Shown one piece after another: positions 9,901 through 18,200 of a stretch of 31,978 nt of DNA. The position numbers and the translations under genes are program-made. Within the stretch, counting starts at the first letter, position 1; each line of letters starts with the position of its first letter. Origin of the DNA: a virus; IMG/VR virus record IMGVR_UViG_3300009151_000237, positions 1-31,978 of that record; one strand, 5' to 3'. The notes under the pieces are model-generated. The model was not told where the DNA came from and did not search any database. It was given only the letters and a program-made list of their open reading frames with translations.

Positions 9901-11856
9901 CTGTGCTGCGGAACCAGAAAGTGTGCCGGTAGAAGTATCAAATTGTAACGGATATATGCTGCTGGATCCTTGAGCAGACAATGATATGACATTAGTATTG
10001 AATGTTTTGTTATGATACACTCTTTGTGTACTATAACTTGTATTTGTAACGTTTGCTACGAACGGATATCCAACTGACCAAAGAAGTTCTGGTGCTGAGG
10101 GATCTACTAAAATTGAATCTCCGGTAGAAAGCCCATTAACTTTACCTAATGTTGTGTTGATGTTCACATTTGCAGTTAACGCATACGATCCGGATCCAGT
10201 TGTCTTGACAATTGATTCAACATCATATGGTTCAAATATCAATTTAAATGTAGATGAGGATGTTGGTACTAAAGTGAATGCTGCATCGACCACAACATTT
10301 TTTGTTGGTGTTCCGGTGTAACTTATGATGTTTCTTATATCGGTTATGCCAGAAGTTGTCACAGCAACAGTTGTTTGATAATATGCATTGTTGGATGTAG
10401 AAAACACACCCGTAGTATCAGTAAATGTGAATGTGGTTAATGTATTTCCTGTGCCCGCAACAGTACCTGACAACGTATTAGTTGATATGTCTGAAACATA
10501 TGTATTATAGATGTAATTTTTAGTTGTTGCTCCTGAGCCTGAAACATAGTTCATACCACGGACATAGCCAGTGCCAACTAAAGTAGATGAATAACCAGTG
10601 CTGAATGCCACATTGATATTTGCTGCAGGCACAGAATGGAAATCAACCTGCGGCATTGTATTCACTTCGAATACGCCGTTTGCAGTATCGACTACGAAAT
10701 AATTTCCATGTTCTATGAATACTGGATTAGTTGAAACGTTAGCTGTACTGCGGGCCCTATCATTGGTCAAGACAATTTGTGATTGATTTTCAACCCTATA
10801 ACCATGCACATATGCAATACCTTTACCAATGCTGATATTGTATTTTGATGGATCTGATGTGTTTGCTGTAGGTATTAATTTGAAATCATCGACAATATAA
10901 TCACCATTTGTTTCATAATCGCGCTTGGCGAAATAATCATCGATTGTGGAATATACTGTTCCATCAACCTGTTTTACAATTTGCCCATCAATTATTCGCG
11001 CCAATTCAATAAAACCATCATCACTGCCTAATGACAATGGTAATGCGACCAGGGTTAATGTGATAACATAACGATCTGCGCCAGGTGCTTGATAATTGGA
11101 TGCACCGACTGCGGGATCTAAAAGTGAAATGTCATCTACATAATCAATATATGTTTCATTGATTTGTAAACCTATCCGCAGTGAAGGCACATTATCATAA
11201 ATGTCCAATACGACTGTCTGTGGATTTACTTGAACAAAATTGCCAATGGAATATTTCACTCCGGTGGTTTCTGAAATTGAATAACCATTAACAATATAGA
11301 ATACACCATCCGCGATGGATGCTACGGATGACAATCCAACAGAATTTAATGTTGTTGTCACACCACTCAGCGTTGTTTGTAATGAAGTTGCCACAGAAGC
11401 GAGGAACGTGGTTGGAGTAGTTTCTGTTGGAATTGTGTATACAACTGAACCGTCAACAAATTTTGGTCCAGTAAGGAAAACAACTACCAGGGTTGCTGGA
11501 TTTTGTGGGCTGATATATTCTGATGTGGCAATGACTTTTGCTAAGATCGTTCCAGTTACATCTGTAATATTTTGATCTGCAAAATTTGCCGCGGCAACCG
11601 TACCGCCATTAGGATCAATTTGATTAAGTTTGATGTAGTGACATTGTTGGTTAATCGTTAATTGCCCACCACTGACCGGAGTATTTTGAGAAAAAATACT
11701 ACTTGCAAAATTTGAAATCTGATTTTGCAATATGGTTTGAGATTGTGTAAGCTCACGGGCTTGTACCGCCACACCAGGTTTAAACAGAATGCGATGGAAG
11801 TTTTTTGATGGATCGAAGTCGTCAAGGTATTGACCACTATTAAAATTTATAGACAT
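6928..11856 (-). CDS. Large DUF4815-type baseplate/fibre structural protein, 1642 aa
   Basis: The N-terminus carries the DUF4815 signature of aquatic T4-like phages: 'KNFHRILFKPGVAVQAREL' at residues 18-36, then 'QTILQNQI'. A second conserved block at about residues 995-1080 ('LESRVNNLEYYTSLSVLE', then 'RFKNGILVDDFSSF') is also typical of these very long virion proteins. Near residues 1440-1560 is a beta-rich segment beginning 'LNEYGIWGD' that resembles a jelly-roll binding domain. The C-terminal 30 residues are Pro/Gly-rich. The gene follows wedge gene 8, where T4 has genes 9-12, so it may take over the role of those fibre-network proteins (inference). A GATAAATA box lies 78 nt upstream, with AAAGG before the ATG. 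The domain name is recalled from memory. Confidence 0.75.
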   Translation of the reverse strand: MSINFNSGQYLDDFDPSKNFHRILFKPGVAVQARELTQSQTILQNQISNFASSIFSQNTPVSGGQLTINQQCHYIKLNQIDPNGGTVAAANFADQNITDVTGTILAKVIATSEYISPQNPATLVVVFLTGPKFVDGSVVYTIPTETTPTTFLASVATSLQTTLSGVTTTLNSVGLSSVASIADGVFYIVNGYSISETTGVKYSIGNFVQVNPQTVVLDIYDNVPSLRIGLQINETYIDYVDDISLLDPAVGASNYQAPGADRYVITLTLVALPLSLGSDDGFIELARIIDGQIVKQVDGTVYSTIDDYFAKRDYETNGDYIVDDFKLIPTANTSDPSKYNISIGKGIAYVHGYRVENQSQIVLTNDRARSTANVSTNPVFIEHGNYFVVDTANGVFEVNTMPQVDFHSVPAANINVAFSTGYSSTLVGTGYVRGMNYVSGSGATTKNYIYNTYVSDISTNTLSGTVAGTGNTLTTFTFTDTTGVFSTSNNAYYQTTVAVTTSGITDIRNIISYTGTPTKNVVVDAAFTLVPTSSSTFKLIFEPYDVESIVKTTGSGSYALTANVNINTTLGKVNGLSTGDSILVDPSAPELLWSVGYPFVANVTNTSYSTQRVYHNKTFNTNVISLSAQGSSSIYPLQFDTSTGTLSGSAAQQAFIVIENATGSILDFNTSGNTISISGDKRTATFTSAAYNNKVVTIIANLFVNNADKEATFVLKTKHLITGDSTTASGSLVQIASTGVYQDLTKGQVLISKTALSPSAKNTLYVNDVKLISKIIDTNSTSGLPTGALASFKDITRNFTLDNGQRDNFYDHASISLVPGAPMPAGHILVIFNYYDHTQDSTGDGYFSIQSYSGTTSVFGGTSTAPELYQQIPTFTAKSGYVYPLADTIDFRPCRKNGQTAYIWEYSSTNTDVGLLLPRNLTNFVNSYYYYLARQDRLVLTRDKNFKIIQGASSITPSLPNELTDAMLIANLLHDPYTAYVPGEGPPTITPNMSFNKIKHKRWAKMDITNLESRVNNLEYYTSLSVLEQNAQSLQVPDTNGINRFKNGILVDDFSSFSTADTYNANYAANIDIRNNRMTALQTVNNFQLQNPVVLASLGTLASTNDYAIGNVGATQTNVFTLPYTTEATVLQQFATNTVSVNPFSVTSQQGIAQLNPPMDNWVDNTQAPAIISSDPGVQINQAGIGVNSLNASNWTLIPGTSTSLTTVTNTNSRFGLSAGFTSTTTQTYSSQIQNTTSTSYNPYSTSLAVSNGIITNIAILPYIRPQQILVSASGLLVNTPISTFFDGIDVSKYMTALNTIELVGIVPLVTGGTFNKDDIVGFYSSNQFFPIARIISIYNYPNTSNCRLYVLNIVGAPGTVASTEIRNGLFDSIGNYLSSTASATLSNNSTVNSIVSMSSSGIISAVGGGYSNTYNSGTIANFYSIPPVSTYSSFLNEYGIWGDVNNSIAYAASIPVTFAAGTYTIILACSGGAYVSANSANIATFTAGSSATVATATLPAGTAVLSWAATSSGTTTSAFALVIQDSANNVVFSSVNPTLAYINAGTQITMPGGGSWFVGATQIALDPLNSSNVANYYVGSSISIQSKLAYTVPLSATYVPPTIPDIVGPVIDTTPPGSGAGSDPIYVETPWIQEIGGIGDF

Positions 11857-11933
11857 TTAATTAACCTTTGTGAGTCTTTGTTTACCATCTGTTTTTTGGT
11901 ACTTCCAAGCATAAACAGTTTTATATTGTAGCT

Positions 11934-11941
11934 TATTTATC
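11934..11941 (-). promoter_or_regulatory. Candidate late promoter (GATAAATA) before DUF4815 gene
   Basis: GATAAATA lies in the 100-nt gap after gene 8, the longest gap in the window, and 78 nt before the next start. It differs from TATAAATA at one base. The leader would be about 65-70 nt, longer than for the other candidates, with no obvious stem-loop seen. Confidence 0.5.
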
Positions 11942-11956
11942 TTACAAATTTATAAC

Positions 11957-13366
11957 TTAGAATCCCAGAACAAACTTAAAATGTTCAATGCCGTCAGGAC
12001 TTCTCTGAACACCGATTCGATTTTCTATGTACATAATATATCCAGAATATGGCACCAATTTGCTTTCGGATGCGGTAAACAACGTTCTAAAAGTACCAGA
12101 TTGCATACCTTTAATTCCTTGGTTCTGAGTGTAGCTTCCGTAAGTATTTATTACTTGTAATATATTAGACGCACTGTCGAAGTTTAAAACTGTGCCGGAA
12201 AATATTTCAACTGGTGGTGAACTATTATCATACTGTTTAACAATCTCATCTGATAAGTAAGATCCTTGACCTGAGGACATCAATAATTGTAAAGTTGTAT
12301 TATAAAAATCTCCTGTTGCCATTGTCGTAGAACCGGATGTGCTACCGTATTCCATTGGTAATGCTAATAAACCAACTTGTCTAAACTTGACACCATCGAC
12401 AGGCAACAAACCATCTTCTGTACCGTTAAATTGTGCGGTATACATGAGATTATCGCAGCCTAATTCGGATATAGGATCCCAAGCGTGGCCACCAATTGGA
12501 GAGGCCGGAGCAATCGCAGTTGCACCTGAACCAGCTGCAGAAGAGATTGTAACGGTGGCGTTTGTATAATTTTTCCCCGCAAATCCAGGTCTTACAACAA
12601 CATCTGTAATTACACCATTACTCACTTGGCTGCTCGTTACATTGCCTGTTGCACCTAAGCCATCACCGGATACAGTGACAGTGATTGGTGCATTGATTGG
12701 ATCATAGCCTGAACCGCCATCTGTTATGTTGATGACTTCAATGTCACCGTAACCTGCGATATTACCTATAGGCTGCGGCACATTCACACCTACGAGAACT
12801 GGCATCCAACTAGAATCCATGAAACTTCTTTTTGATCCCGCATCAATAGTGTATATGAATTTCCATTTATACCCATCTGCATTTTGGTAGATGTTGTTTG
12901 TGCCGTATGACCCTGGCTGGAAATAAGGTTCTTCTGTTGAAGGAGCACCATTATTATTACAAAGGCACTTGAATACTTGGTCATATCTATTTTTTACATA
13001 GAAATTATGAATTAAGAATCCATTTGCATCTTTTTCCAACATATCAATGGTGTCGCTATATTCAGCGTAAATTCTATTGTTGGTCCAATCAATCCGTTGG
13101 AGTACTGGGCAAATATTACTGGTGTTAATCAACTTAGCGACAAACATGTTCTTGAATACTTTTTTCAAATATCGTTGATCTTGTCTTGGCTGCTCCGGAA
13201 TTTCTACGCCATCCACATAAGGCCATGGATCTGCTTGCCCTAAGAATGCATAAATTGTGAGTAATGGTTGCCCTTGTATAGTGGCAACCGGAGAGTAAAA
13301 CTCCATTTGCGCTTGGACAGCTTTTGCGTTGTATGTCAGTACGTTTAGATTAGGATTATTTGCCAT
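11957..13366 (-). CDS. 8: Baseplate wedge protein gp8
   Basis: A homologue of T4 gp8, the wedge protein that dimerises on gp7 and gp10. Matching features are 'YAFLGQADPWPYVDG' at about residues 38-52 (T4 has an FGRSEPW segment), 'DGYKWKFIYTID' near residue 165, and the C-terminal 'YIMYIENR' plus 'EHFKFVLGF', which mirror the T4 end. At 469 residues it is about 135 longer than T4 gp8. The extra length is explained by a glycine-rich beta-repeat insert at about residues 207-290 ('GGSGYDP', 'GDGLGATGNVT', 'GKNYTNATV'). The gene follows the fibre gene by ten bases. No Shine-Dalgarno sequence is seen before the ATG; AATAAATA sits four bases upstream instead. Confidence 0.85.
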   Translation of the reverse strand: MANNPNLNVLTYNAKAVQAQMEFYSPVATIQGQPLLTIYAFLGQADPWPYVDGVEIPEQPRQDQRYLKKVFKNMFVAKLINTSNICPVLQRIDWTNNRIYAEYSDTIDMLEKDANGFLIHNFYVKNRYDQVFKCLCNNNGAPSTEEPYFQPGSYGTNNIYQNADGYKWKFIYTIDAGSKRSFMDSSWMPVLVGVNVPQPIGNIAGYGDIEVINITDGGSGYDPINAPITVTVSGDGLGATGNVTSSQVSNGVITDVVVRPGFAGKNYTNATVTISSAAGSGATAIAPASPIGGHAWDPISELGCDNLMYTAQFNGTEDGLLPVDGVKFRQVGLLALPMEYGSTSGSTTMATGDFYNTTLQLLMSSGQGSYLSDEIVKQYDNSSPPVEIFSGTVLNFDSASNILQVINTYGSYTQNQGIKGMQSGTFRTLFTASESKLVPYSGYIMYIENRIGVQRSPDGIEHFKFVLGF

Positions 13367-13370
13367 GATT

Positions 13371-13378
13371 TATTTATT
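13371..13378 (-). promoter_or_regulatory. AATAAATA box four bases before gene 8 start
   Basis: AATAAATA is followed by AATC and then ATG. If it acts as a late promoter, transcription would begin at or inside the start codon. It overlaps the stop of the previous gene, and no Shine-Dalgarno sequence is present. A chance A/T-rich match is also possible. Confidence 0.25.
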
Positions 13379-15269
13379 AAGCGTGTTGAACTGACACAAA
13401 AGTATTTGCAAGGTCGCCCGCAATACAAAAATATCTTATGTATGCTGCGCTTGTGCCTGCCATCGAGAATGAGGTGCTATTAACAGTTGAATTTATTGCA
13501 AGGCCGCCGTGAGTGATTGTTCGCGCACCACCGGCTTCATTAACGACAATCAAGTCCACAAATTTACCTGGAATAAAATTAGCTAATGTGACTGTTAGCC
13601 CAGTCGAAGTATTACATCTGATTAGTGATGAATTATTGAACATGACGGTGATAGCCGTCTGCGCGGCTGAATATACAATCGGTATTCTAATCGTATTTGC
13701 AGCAACCAATGAGCCAGTGATAGTTACCGTATCAGATACATTAAGTGATCCAGCAACATCAAGTGTGTATGCTGGAGTTGTAGTGCCGATACCTACCTTA
13801 CCATCACTCCTGATTACCATTCTTGCATTGCCGCCGGTTGCGGTTGAAGATCCAGTAGAGAAGTATAATGCTGCCGGCACTTGACCAGTTAATGTTGCAA
13901 CATTATATGATACTGCACCATCAACTCGACATTCAATCGCCGCAGTTGGATTTGCACCATGACCACTAGAACCTGATCCTGGATTCCCACCACTTGCTCC
14001 AGCAAAAACTACTGAGCCTAATGTATCTCCAGTTTGTACTGCACCGATTAGGTCGTTAGGAACAGCACTTCTTGTTTTAATGAATGCCAGATATGGTGTA
14101 TATGAATTATTACCATATTGCCATTGATACGCCGCCGCTCCTTGTGGAAAACTACTATTAACTTGAATTGCTTGATCATATACCCATGCAGCGCCAATAT
14201 CCCCTACAAGCAATTTAAGTCCGCTTATATTATTCGCGGCATTTATTTTTCCAGCAACATCAAGTGTGTATGCTGGAGTTGTAGTACCGATACCGACTTT
14301 ATTGCTTGCAACAGTGATCGGGCTGTTGTTTGCGATATAATTGTTTTGTATGTACGTATTCGCTGTATTGGTATATGATTTGGCTGAAACCAATGTTGAT
14401 GCTATGTTACTCTGTAACCAATTATTCGCTGTATCGGTATAAAAATTGGTAGTAAATATGGCCGCAGCCAATCCGGATGCTATGTTGGCTTGTAACCAGT
14501 TATTCGCTGTATCGGTATATGATTTGGCTGAAACTAATGTTGATGCTATGTTACTCTGTAACCAGGTGTTAGAACTGTATGCATAAGCATTGGCTGTATT
14601 AGCTTGTGCAAACCCTGCTTGTGCGTATGTGTATGTGGCCTGTGAGAATGCATTTGCGACGGCCGAGGTGGTTTGTTTTGTTCCATCTGGAAAAGTTATT
14701 GCCGTTGCAGTATTCATCACCATCCCAGAAGATGTGAACTTAGCAACGATGTTTGATGATGTGCCACCACCAACAATTAACCGCAATTCGGTGTTTGATG
14801 TTGTTGTGCCTACAATTAAATTTCCACCAGGAGAAGTTCCGTTTAATCCCTGTACATATAAATATCCGTCTAATGGATTAATAGAAGTGCCGATGTTATT
14901 GAATTCAAGCCCCGGCTGGTAATACTTATTTGCTAGACCCATATCAATGAAATATGCAGAGTCTGTTCCCCCTGAAGCTGCATTAGCAGTAACTACTATA
15001 TCTGCAGAACCGCCATCATCCGTATTAACTAAGTTTGTTTGGATGTAGGAAGAACCATTACTTGCAAATTGGGCAACTGTGTGTGGTAAAACATTCGGAT
15101 TAACACCCACATTCAAAATTTCGTTTTTATAGAGCCCCTGTGCTATTGTGTGTGCGCTATATCTACCAGTTGTTAGTGTGGGAATGTCAACACCAACAAA
15201 TAAAGTGTTCGAAGTATTTGATGAAATTGATGAGGCCGCTGGTAATCCCGTGATTGTAATTTTAGACAT
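13377..15269 (-). CDS. Tail fibre protein inserted between wedge genes 7 and 8
   Basis: A 630-residue modular fibre. Residues 83-117 hold the phage-fibre motif 'DDGGSADIVVTAN' to 'YFIDMGLAN'. Residues 190-200 have 'FPDGTKQTT', another common fibre motif. Residues 233-312 contain three 'NNWLQ.NIAS' repeats separated by 'AKSYTDTAN'. Residues 324-340 and 491-507 each carry 'VGIGTTTPAYTLDVAG'. Residues 351-512 match the receptor-type module of the S74 fibre. The last 120 residues form a beta-rich tip ('VDLIVVNEAGGARTITHGG') with no S74 domain, so it must fold without that chaperone. In T4, genes 7 and 8 are adjacent, so this gene looks like an insertion. The receptor is unknown. Confidence 0.82.
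   Translation of the reverse strand: MSKITITGLPAASSISSNTSNTLFVGVDIPTLTTGRYSAHTIAQGLYKNEILNVGVNPNVLPHTVAQFASNGSSYIQTNLVNTDDGGSADIVVTANAASGGTDSAYFIDMGLANKYYQPGLEFNNIGTSINPLDGYLYVQGLNGTSPGGNLIVGTTTSNTELRLIVGGGTSSNIVAKFTSSGMVMNTATAITFPDGTKQTTSAVANAFSQATYTYAQAGFAQANTANAYAYSSNTWLQSNIASTLVSAKSYTDTANNWLQANIASGLAAAIFTTNFYTDTANNWLQSNIASTLVSAKSYTNTANTYIQNNYIANNSPITVASNKVGIGTTTPAYTLDVAGKINAANNISGLKLLVGDIGAAWVYDQAIQVNSSFPQGAAAYQWQYGNNSYTPYLAFIKTRSAVPNDLIGAVQTGDTLGSVVFAGASGGNPGSGSSGHGANPTAAIECRVDGAVSYNVATLTGQVPAALYFSTGSSTATGGNARMVIRSDGKVGIGTTTPAYTLDVAGSLNVSDTVTITGSLVAANTIRIPIVYSAAQTAITVMFNNSSLIRCNTSTGLTVTLANFIPGKFVDLIVVNEAGGARTITHGGLAINSTVNSTSFSMAGTSAAYIRYFCIAGDLANTFVSVQHA
13734..14219 (-). repeat. Fibre module shared with the S74 fibre gene
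   Basis: Residues 351-512 here align by eye with residues 407-566 of the 889-residue fibre: 'AYQWQYGN..YTPYLAFIKTR', 'QTGDTLGSVVFAGASG', 'SGHGANPTAAIEC.VDGAV', 'RMVIRSDGKVGIGTTTP'. At DNA level 13740-13824 is nearly the same as 2749-2833. A shorter extra piece of the same sequence is at 14251-14300. Confidence 0.88.
14340..14585 (-). repeat. Tandem coiled repeats in fibre shaft
   Basis: Near-identical DNA blocks encoding 'SNTWLQSNIASTLVSAKSYT' and its variants occur around 14360-14435, 14440-14510 and 14515-14575. The middle unit carries an alternate 'GLAAAIFTTNFYT' version. The repeat is in frame and probably builds a helical shaft. Confidence 0.8.
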
Positions 15270-15273
15270 TCTT

Positions 15274-18200
15274 TTATCCTATTAGAAGTGTTGTGCCATC
15301 TTCAGTTGTTATTGATTGGTCGTCCTCGGTTGTCAATTCTGTATAATATTCTACGCCAGTAGAATTAAATAATAGTACGGATTGTATATCCCCTGGATTT
15401 GAAACCAACAATCTACTAACAGAAACTGTTCCTGAATTATTTATCCCCGGCACCGACAGTATTGCTGTGCTTTTGTAGAATGCATTTGCGGTGGCAACAT
15501 ATGAGGAATTTGCAATTAAGTATAATGTTGTGTCGTTGCTAATGTAATTAATAATCCCCAACAGTACGTTTGTATTTGCAACTAAAGGTGCACCACTTGT
15601 CAATTGTGTTGTAAATGATGTTCCGGTGCCAGTTACAGCATTACTAGTATTGGCGGCAGTAATCGTTCCGATAGCAACATTGGCAACCACTAAAGTAGGC
15701 ACAGCATATATGCTATAGTTTAAGCCGCCCAAAGGTTGTGGATTAGCAGTATTACTCACATATCCAACTGAGGTTATTGCACCTGTTGTAGTATTTACAC
15801 TCAACACATTTGCATATGCACCGAATCCATTTGCACTATTGACAAAAATAATTTTATCATTAGTTGAATAATTAGCACCTGGACTTTTCAACGAGATTGT
15901 TTGTAGTGTACCAGTGATAGGTGCATTCAAAGTCAGTGCGGTATAACTTGTGTCTATAGAGGTTACTGTTCGAGAAACACCATTGACAGAAACCAAATCG
16001 CCGACATTCACTATGTCCCTCATTGGATACATTGTGTTACTATAATTACCATTATTAACAATGTTGTATGAATTTGTTAATGATTGTATTTTTAATATAG
16101 AATTGTTACCTGAATATGCTTTAACGACTGCAACGTTTGCGAGGTATGTCCAAACATTTTCTGATATTGTAACTGTATTTGCTGGTGCATTTACAGAAAT
16201 AATCAAGGAACTAATTATATCATTATTTCCGGTACCATAAGCGAATTCAATAGATGTGGTGTTTGGAATTATGAAATTGTTAAGGTTAGAATCTACAGTC
16301 CAATTAGGAGCAGTAATGCGGATGATATTATTACTCGGATTTGCAAGAGTTCCTACAACCATTGAAGCATAAGCTCCTCCACCAGAATAATAGCTCAATG
16401 TGTGAGCTTCTTCCAGCCCACTTTTTATGTCATACGTGTTTGTATTTTCTGAAGACATTGCAATACGGCCGATGACTTTCATGCCGGCTGGATGTAACAG
16501 ATTCAGTAATACATCTCGGTATTTTTCAATCTCTTTAGATAAAGTTAGTTCATATGTATAGTTGTTATAATCGACACTTTGTAACACATCAAACGAACTT
16601 GGTTGCCCAGAAGAGTCCAAATACTGCCCATTACTAAGAACCAGACCATTTAGGAAAGTTGCGTTTGCTTTTGCTTGACCATCACCATATACCATGACTG
16701 CGTTTGCGGAATCGAACGATGAATTGTCTGCTGCTGTAGAAATTGTTGCTCTATTGTTATTAATGAAATTTGGAACTAAAGCTAACGTTGCTCCAGAGGA
16801 ATCTATTTTTAGTGGGCTTGTCGGTACAGGTTTTGAAGTATAATTATATACTCTTAATTGATATACTGATGTGTTGGCAGGTTCTGACGCTTGAATTCTA
16901 ATAATTGAATCTACTTTAGCACTGTATGATGCAGTCGCCAGACTTGTGCCTTGGTAAATATGCTCACCGGTAGGAACTACCAACGTAGACGCAACATTTG
17001 TGATTATTAGGTCTTGTATCTTTAATGAAACTCCTGGTGCTGCGATGTAATCTTCACCGTTTTCTGAAATTGAGAATGAGGTGATTTGCCCAATTTTATT
17101 CACAATTTGTGTAAATTCTGCTCCGGCACCTAGATGCCCAGGTGCAGCTAATATTGATGTGTTGAAATAGAAAGAATTTGCTATCAACGCAGTTGTAGCA
17201 TTTGAAGTCAATATGATTGTATTGGCATTGAAGACGGATTTTACTGTGCCTAGGATTATGTTCGTGTTACTTACCAGTAATGAACCTGCACTTATTTGTG
17301 TAGAGAATGATGTGCCGTTACCTGTGACTACACTACTTGTATTTGATGTAGTCACCTTGCCTGTGGCCAATTTTGCTACAACGACAACTGGTGGATTGAA
17401 ATACCCCATGCCGCCGTGTGGGAAAGGATCTGCTGTGTTACGTACAAAACTAATGGCGTTAATTGCTCCGTCTAATGCCGCCACACTTGTTACATTTGCA
17501 TATGCGCCATAACCAGAACCTCCAATAAACGCAATTTTGTCGTTGACCGAATAGCCTTTTCCTGGGTTAATAATTTGAATTGGTGCAAGTATGCCTAATC
17601 TTTCGAGATTTGTTTTGGATAGAATATCTGTATTGTATACGGATACAACTTCCAGTGTTGGTGTTGTTGTAAGCCCACCACCTTGATTATTAACGATTAT
17701 TGAACTGATTGGAAAAGTCGGAAATGTAGAGAAAGTAAATGCGCTAGCTAAGGTTGTATTGGCATTGGCTGTTGCGTTGTTTGCAAATTTATAATATTGT
17801 TGTGTATAATTTCGGTTTCCGACATGATACGGATTGTTATTGACTGCAACTGCGGCCGGCGCTGTCAGTATGAAAATCGTATCGTTGGCAATTGAACTAA
17901 CTGCACCAATAAAATCACCACCTGTGCCAACAGAATCTGTGGCATATATCAATTTGCCAGGAAATAAATCTGTAGTAAAATAAGTTCCTGTACCAATTAC
18001 TTGAGTACTCATTTCTGGAGTTATTGGAGGATTAGCTGACAGATTGGTTGTTATTGTTGTGATAGCGCCAACAGTGGCATATGTTTGTGTTCCTATTGTA
18101 TTGGCACCAGACGATCCAGCAATATTACCGATGTAGTGGTATCGTTTTAAAACAATACTATCCGACGGAATCATGGTTGCATTTGCTTGCTGTGTTGAAT

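Noticed and set aside
11857-11956. 100-nt gap after gene 8 examined for a terminator or small RNA
   Set aside because: No GC-rich stem followed by a T run was found by eye on either strand; only the GATAAATA box and A/T-rich leader are visible.
13513-13884. 123-codon plus-strand open frame inside the fibre gene
   Set aside because: A similar antisense frame also appears over the shared module at 2654-2908, so it is a by-product of the repeated module, not a gene.
14857-14864. Exact TATAAATA on the plus strand
   Set aside because: It is inside a minus-strand fibre gene and faces no plus-strand gene for 14 kb, so it is probably a chance match.
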